NCBI RefSeq assembly: GCF_014636295.1
Contig: NZ_BMEC01000008.1
Span: 124,001-188,000 of the forward strand
Length of the DNA stretch: 64,000 nucleotides
Origin: Marivirga lumbricoides
Lineage (GTDB): Bacteria > Bacteroidota > Bacteroidia > Cytophagales > Cyclobacteriaceae
Direction: 5' to 3'
The notes beneath the pieces were generated by a model. That model was not told where the DNA came from. It was given only the letters and a program-made list of their open reading frames with translations, and did no database searches. Positions 60,881-64,000 of the stretch are shown here, in pieces; within the stretch, counting starts at the first letter, position 1, and each line of letters opens with the position of its first letter. Position numbers and translations under genes: made by a program.

Positions 60881-63699
60881 ACAACCCCCATGTTTAAAAG
60901 ATGTTGGCTCACCTTACTTTCATAGTCGGTAACGGATTTTCCTAAATCGCCCAGCGTGCTGTCATATCGTTCTGCCAGTTCCATGATCCTTCCGGTCAAT
61001 CGCTGTGAGATTTCATCTATCTCTGACTGTATGTTGGTACTAAGGGTAGTCATCCATTTATCATCCACTACTAAGGTTTGTACTTCCTCCCCGGTGAGTT
61101 CACCGTATTTGCGGATGGTCTTTTCTTCCAGTTCAGAGTAGGCTTCTTTGATTTTACTGGACAGCTGAGTGATTTCTTCCTGTAAGGCCATCAGCTTTTC
61201 AATGGTCTTGATTTCCGGTATGTACTCACCATCTGTTGGCATGATGCCTTTCAGCTTGGTGAGGAGTACATCACGCTGCTTTTTGATTTGTTTGCGTTGG
61301 CTTCCCTGCTCACTCAGCAGGGTAAAGTAATGGTAGTACACATCCAGCTCCTCAAACCAAGGGTGCTGAATCTCTTTTTCCCAAGCTAAAGATTCAAAAT
61401 TGTTCTTCTTAATTAAGGCTACTTTTTCCTTGTACTGGTCAGGCAAGTCTGAGACCGTTATTTGCCTTTGTAATTCTAAAATACGCTCCTGAATGTTTCC
61501 TTTTACCAACTTACCTTTTGCGTTGGCTAGTTTCTCAAAAAACATTCCCCATAAGTCGCCTTCCAGCACCTCCCTAATAGCAAGAGTGCATTTTTCCAGT
61601 TTCTCCTGTGTAGCTTGATACGCTGCGAAATGCTCAGAAAAGTGTGTGGCAAAAGCTAAGTCCTGGTATTCATTGAGCTTCTCATTGAGTTCTGCTTTGG
61701 AGACTTTACCGTTTTCAACGTCTTCAAAAATGGCTTCTTCCCCCGTGTTGTCTTCCAATAGGGTGGTGAAGTCATTCTCCCTGGCTTCCTTTTCTGATTC
61801 TTTGGCTTGTATGGCTTTCAGGTCTTCCCGAAAGTATCGGTTGACTACCAGATGTTTTGGTACAAGGTCGCAATCGTAAACCGTTTCCTTTTTGGTCTGC
61901 TTTACAATGTGGAGTTTCGCTACCCATCCATCTTCAATGATCATGTAAGTATCATCCTTCATGATGTCCAGCCAGTAATCCATCAGGTGCTGGTACATGT
62001 CATAGCGATCTACTAAGGCTTTGCCAGAGTATTCTGTAAGCAGATCCTCCGCAATAGCATGAATGAGTTGCTTGGGAGAGGTTTCTTCATGGATGCCTTT
62101 CAGCGTGGGTATGTTTTTAGTTTTCCAACTCTCGAAGAGTTTATCCATTTCCTTGCGGTATGCCTTAAACTCCTGATGGCTGAAAATGGCCTCTTTGATA
62201 GCGGTTGCTTCTGCTTTCAAAGCATTGTAGCCAGGTCGTACTTCTTCAAATAGCTCGGATTTCAGGCTTGGATAGACCTGCCAATAAGGATTCATGCCAT
62301 CCACATCACGTTGCGGAATACCACCGTTGATATGTGCATCCAAATCCTGAATATCCTCATCTTCCTGCGTATCGATGTATCGAGGAATATTCAGGTTGTA
62401 CTCGTTGGTTTTGATTTCATCAAATGGAACAAATCGTGAGTATTTGCCCAGCGGCTTTTGAGAGTTGAATACATCTACAATCTTGTGGATGTCCTGTTCT
62501 CTGAGCCTGTTTTTATTGCCGTCTTTCAAATAACCTTTGCTGGCATCTATCATAAAGATGCCTGTACGTGTGTCGGTGTTCTCTTTGTCTATGACAATGA
62601 TGCAGGCAGGAATACCCGTACCGTAAAACATATTGGGTGGTAAACCGATGATGCCTTTGATGTATTTGCGCTCAATGAGGTTTTGGCGAATGTCGGCTTC
62701 CGCATTGCCTCTAAACAGCACACCATGTGGCAAGATCACCGCTGCTTTACCTGTGCCTTTGAGCGAAGCGATAATGTGCAGTAAGAAAGCATAGTCACCG
62801 TTTTTATCAGGTGGCACACCATAGTGAATGAATCGCTTGAACTCATCATCTAAAGGTGTGATGCCCTGACTCCAGTTCTTTACTGAGAATGGAGGGTTGG
62901 CCACTACACGGTCAAAGCGTTTGAGTGAACCATCTTTTTCTTTGTGGTCTGGTCTGGCAATGGTGTTGCCTTTTTTGATGATGGCATCTTCATAGCCATG
63001 CATCCACATATTCATGATAGCCAGACTTTTTACTGAGTTTTCTTTTTCCTGGCCGTAAAGCGATAAGTGGCGATCGGTTTCCATAGCGACTTTAAGGAGC
63101 AAGGAGCCTGAGCCACAGGTAGGGTCATACACAGAGAAGTCAGAAGATTCTGCTTTCTCAATGTCAATGATCTTGGCCAATACCCTGGAAACTTCAGCAG
63201 GAGTATAAAAATTTCCCTTACTCTTTCCAGACTCAGAGGCGAAATGTCGCATCAGAAATTCATAAGCATCTCCAAGGATGTCATCGTCTTCTGCCCGGTT
63301 GTTTTTGAAGTTGAGGGCAGGGTTTTCAAAGATTCGGATAAGGTCTTCAAGTAGATCAACCTTCTCTTTGTCACTCCCCAGCTTATCATCATCATTGAAG
63401 TCAACCAGCTCCACTGAGCCTTCCAATCCATTTTCTCGAAAAATAGGGCGGATGATTTGCTTGTTGATCTTATCGCCAATGTCTTTCTGACCTTTGAGAG
63501 CCACCATGTCTTCAAAGGTTGCACCATCAGGAATGGTGATCAGACCATCCTTGCCAGCGTATTTATCAGATACATATTTGATAAACAGCATAGTCAACAC
63601 GTAATCTTTGAACTGGGCGTAATCCATTCCCCCGGATGCCCTCAAGGCATTACAACCTTCCCAGAGCGTGCTGTATAGCTGCGATTTCTTTATTGCCAT
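60871..63699 (-). CDS. hsdM: Type I modification subunit HsdM with long C-terminal extension
   Basis: 942 aa. HsdM_N helical domain (about 1-150: MDYAQFKDYVLTMLFIKYVS), then the N6-adenine methylase core: FYTPAEVSRVLAKI (164-177), SAM motif I DPTCGSGSLL (192-201), catalytic NPPF (268-271) in RVVANPPFSVKNW, GTGKAAVILPHGVLF, PPNMFYGTGIPACIIVIDKE. The catalytic core ends near 460. A further 480 residues follow with coiled-coil character (for example DVLLTKLKGIMPTDGE, EEITQLSSKIKEAYSELEEK). Such long HsdM forms occur in Bacteroidota; the extension may replace part of an HsdS/HsdR contact. First gene of the operon. Confidence 0.93.
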   Translation of the reverse strand: MAIKKSQLYSTLWEGCNALRASGGMDYAQFKDYVLTMLFIKYVSDKYAGKDGLITIPDGATFEDMVALKGQKDIGDKINKQIIRPIFRENGLEGSVELVDFNDDDKLGSDKEKVDLLEDLIRIFENPALNFKNNRAEDDDILGDAYEFLMRHFASESGKSKGNFYTPAEVSRVLAKIIDIEKAESSDFSVYDPTCGSGSLLLKVAMETDRHLSLYGQEKENSVKSLAIMNMWMHGYEDAIIKKGNTIARPDHKEKDGSLKRFDRVVANPPFSVKNWSQGITPLDDEFKRFIHYGVPPDKNGDYAFLLHIIASLKGTGKAAVILPHGVLFRGNAEADIRQNLIERKYIKGIIGLPPNMFYGTGIPACIIVIDKENTDTRTGIFMIDASKGYLKDGNKNRLREQDIHKIVDVFNSQKPLGKYSRFVPFDEIKTNEYNLNIPRYIDTQEDEDIQDLDAHINGGIPQRDVDGMNPYWQVYPSLKSELFEEVRPGYNALKAEATAIKEAIFSHQEFKAYRKEMDKLFESWKTKNIPTLKGIHEETSPKQLIHAIAEDLLTEYSGKALVDRYDMYQHLMDYWLDIMKDDTYMIIEDGWVAKLHIVKQTKKETVYDCDLVPKHLVVNRYFREDLKAIQAKESEKEARENDFTTLLEDNTGEEAIFEDVENGKVSKAELNEKLNEYQDLAFATHFSEHFAAYQATQEKLEKCTLAIREVLEGDLWGMFFEKLANAKGKLVKGNIQERILELQRQITVSDLPDQYKEKVALIKKNNFESLAWEKEIQHPWFEELDVYYHYFTLLSEQGSQRKQIKKQRDVLLTKLKGIMPTDGEYIPEIKTIEKLMALQEEITQLSSKIKEAYSELEEKTIRKYGELTGEEVQTLVVDDKWMTTLSTNIQSEIDEISQRLTGRIMELAERYDSTLGDLGKSVTDYESKVSQHLLNMGVVWS

Positions 63700-64000
63700 T
63701 TAATTTTCTATTATTAATTCCTTTACATTTCACGAATTTCAGCAATCTCGAAGAGGATTCAATATTGGCTGTTATCTATTCTGCACATAGTATCCAATCA
63801 CCCTATTGTAGCTCTTTCATAGCTCCTCAGCATGCCAAGTTTATTTAATTCCTTTCTTTTATCCAGTTCATTTTCATCTAAATTTTATCCAGCCAAGGTA
63901 ATATTTAATTTTCTCGTTTTTCAATATAAAAGTAGTCTCATTAGTTTTAAAAATGAACTATGCTCTAATGATCTGAATTCCATTATTGAAGGTGTTGCCT
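63700..64000. other. Upstream region of hsdM; no gene supported
   Basis: 301 bp of AT-rich sequence before the hsdM start. It should hold the operon's promoter, but I see no convincing TTG / TAnnTTTG pair. At the very edge the minus strand reads GNTFNNGIQIIRA-stop, which might be the end of another gene, too short to judge. Confidence 0.5.

Noticed and set aside
63636-63848. 70-codon plus-strand frame over the hsdM start
   Set aside because: Mostly antisense to hsdM and continues into the non-coding upstream region; no domain signal.

Overview
The window reads as a chromosome segment of an AT-rich Bacteroidota bacterium, most likely a gliding member of the Cytophagales or a neighbouring order. 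The signs are a GldD gliding lipoprotein, an ECF sigma / FecR / STN-domain TonB-receptor signalling cassette, Bacteroidota-type -7 boxes (TAnnTTTG) in place of -10 boxes, little Shine-Dalgarno sequence, many SPII lipoproteins, and a DnaJ with the shortened zinc finger that I recall from this phylum. No rRNA, tRNA, CRISPR array or intact transposase was found. The genus cannot be named from sequence alone.

Layout. 1-6.7 kb: a minus-strand envelope operon (coaX, an outer-membrane barrel, a TPR protein, lptC, a small membrane protein, a CNNM/CorC protein, a PpiD-like foldase that runs off the left edge). 6.7-17.1 kb: metabolic genes (anmK, two glutamate-dehydrogenase-family enzymes, an NhaD-type antiporter, an SDR, a B12-binding radical SAM protein with unusual cysteine spacing, a 3-hydroxyacyl-CoA-dehydrogenase-like protein, RidA). 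17.1-21 kb: an accessory block of small secreted proteins with TonB-C-like or plug-like domains and a large lipoprotein. 21.4-37.5 kb: core housekeeping (gltX, guaB, cstA-like, hemE, sdaA, a Ca/Na exchanger, upp, an M42 peptidase, hpt, adk, obg, grpE, dnaJ). 37.5-38 kb: a non-coding gap with a degenerate dispersed repeat and a perfect 44-bp palindrome. 38-45 kb: a self-contained phytase locus read leftward (ECF sigma, FecR anti-sigma, TonB receptor, very acidic lipoprotein, beta-propeller phytase). 45.2-52 kb: a toast-rack-like secreted protein, recG, gldD, an aldehyde dehydrogenase and small proteins.

51.95-53.9 kb is a gene-free stretch. It holds five related imperfect repeat units of about 225-245 bp bounded by CGTCATYCC / GGRATGACG, arranged with a 650-bp higher-order period. 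They abut a truncated N-terminal piece of what looks like an ABC transporter gene. 53.9-63.7 kb is a minus-strand Type I restriction-modification operon (hsdM, hsdS, a small ORF, a GxxExxY nuclease-like ORF, hsdR, a RhuM-family gene, a YgjP-type metallopeptidase). It looks richer in G+C than its surroundings.

Most noteworthy: the two spacers between hsdS and hsdR are two insertions of the same small element, bounded by the inverted 16-mer GTCTGAACCWCTGATT. One is empty (114 bp). The other (470 bp) carries a PD-(D/E)XK-like GxxExxY protein. The element supplies the hsdS stop codon and ends two bases before the hsdR start codon. This looks like a minimal nuclease-bearing mobile element living inside a defence operon. 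The phytase locus with its own sigma/anti-sigma pair is the second most interesting system.
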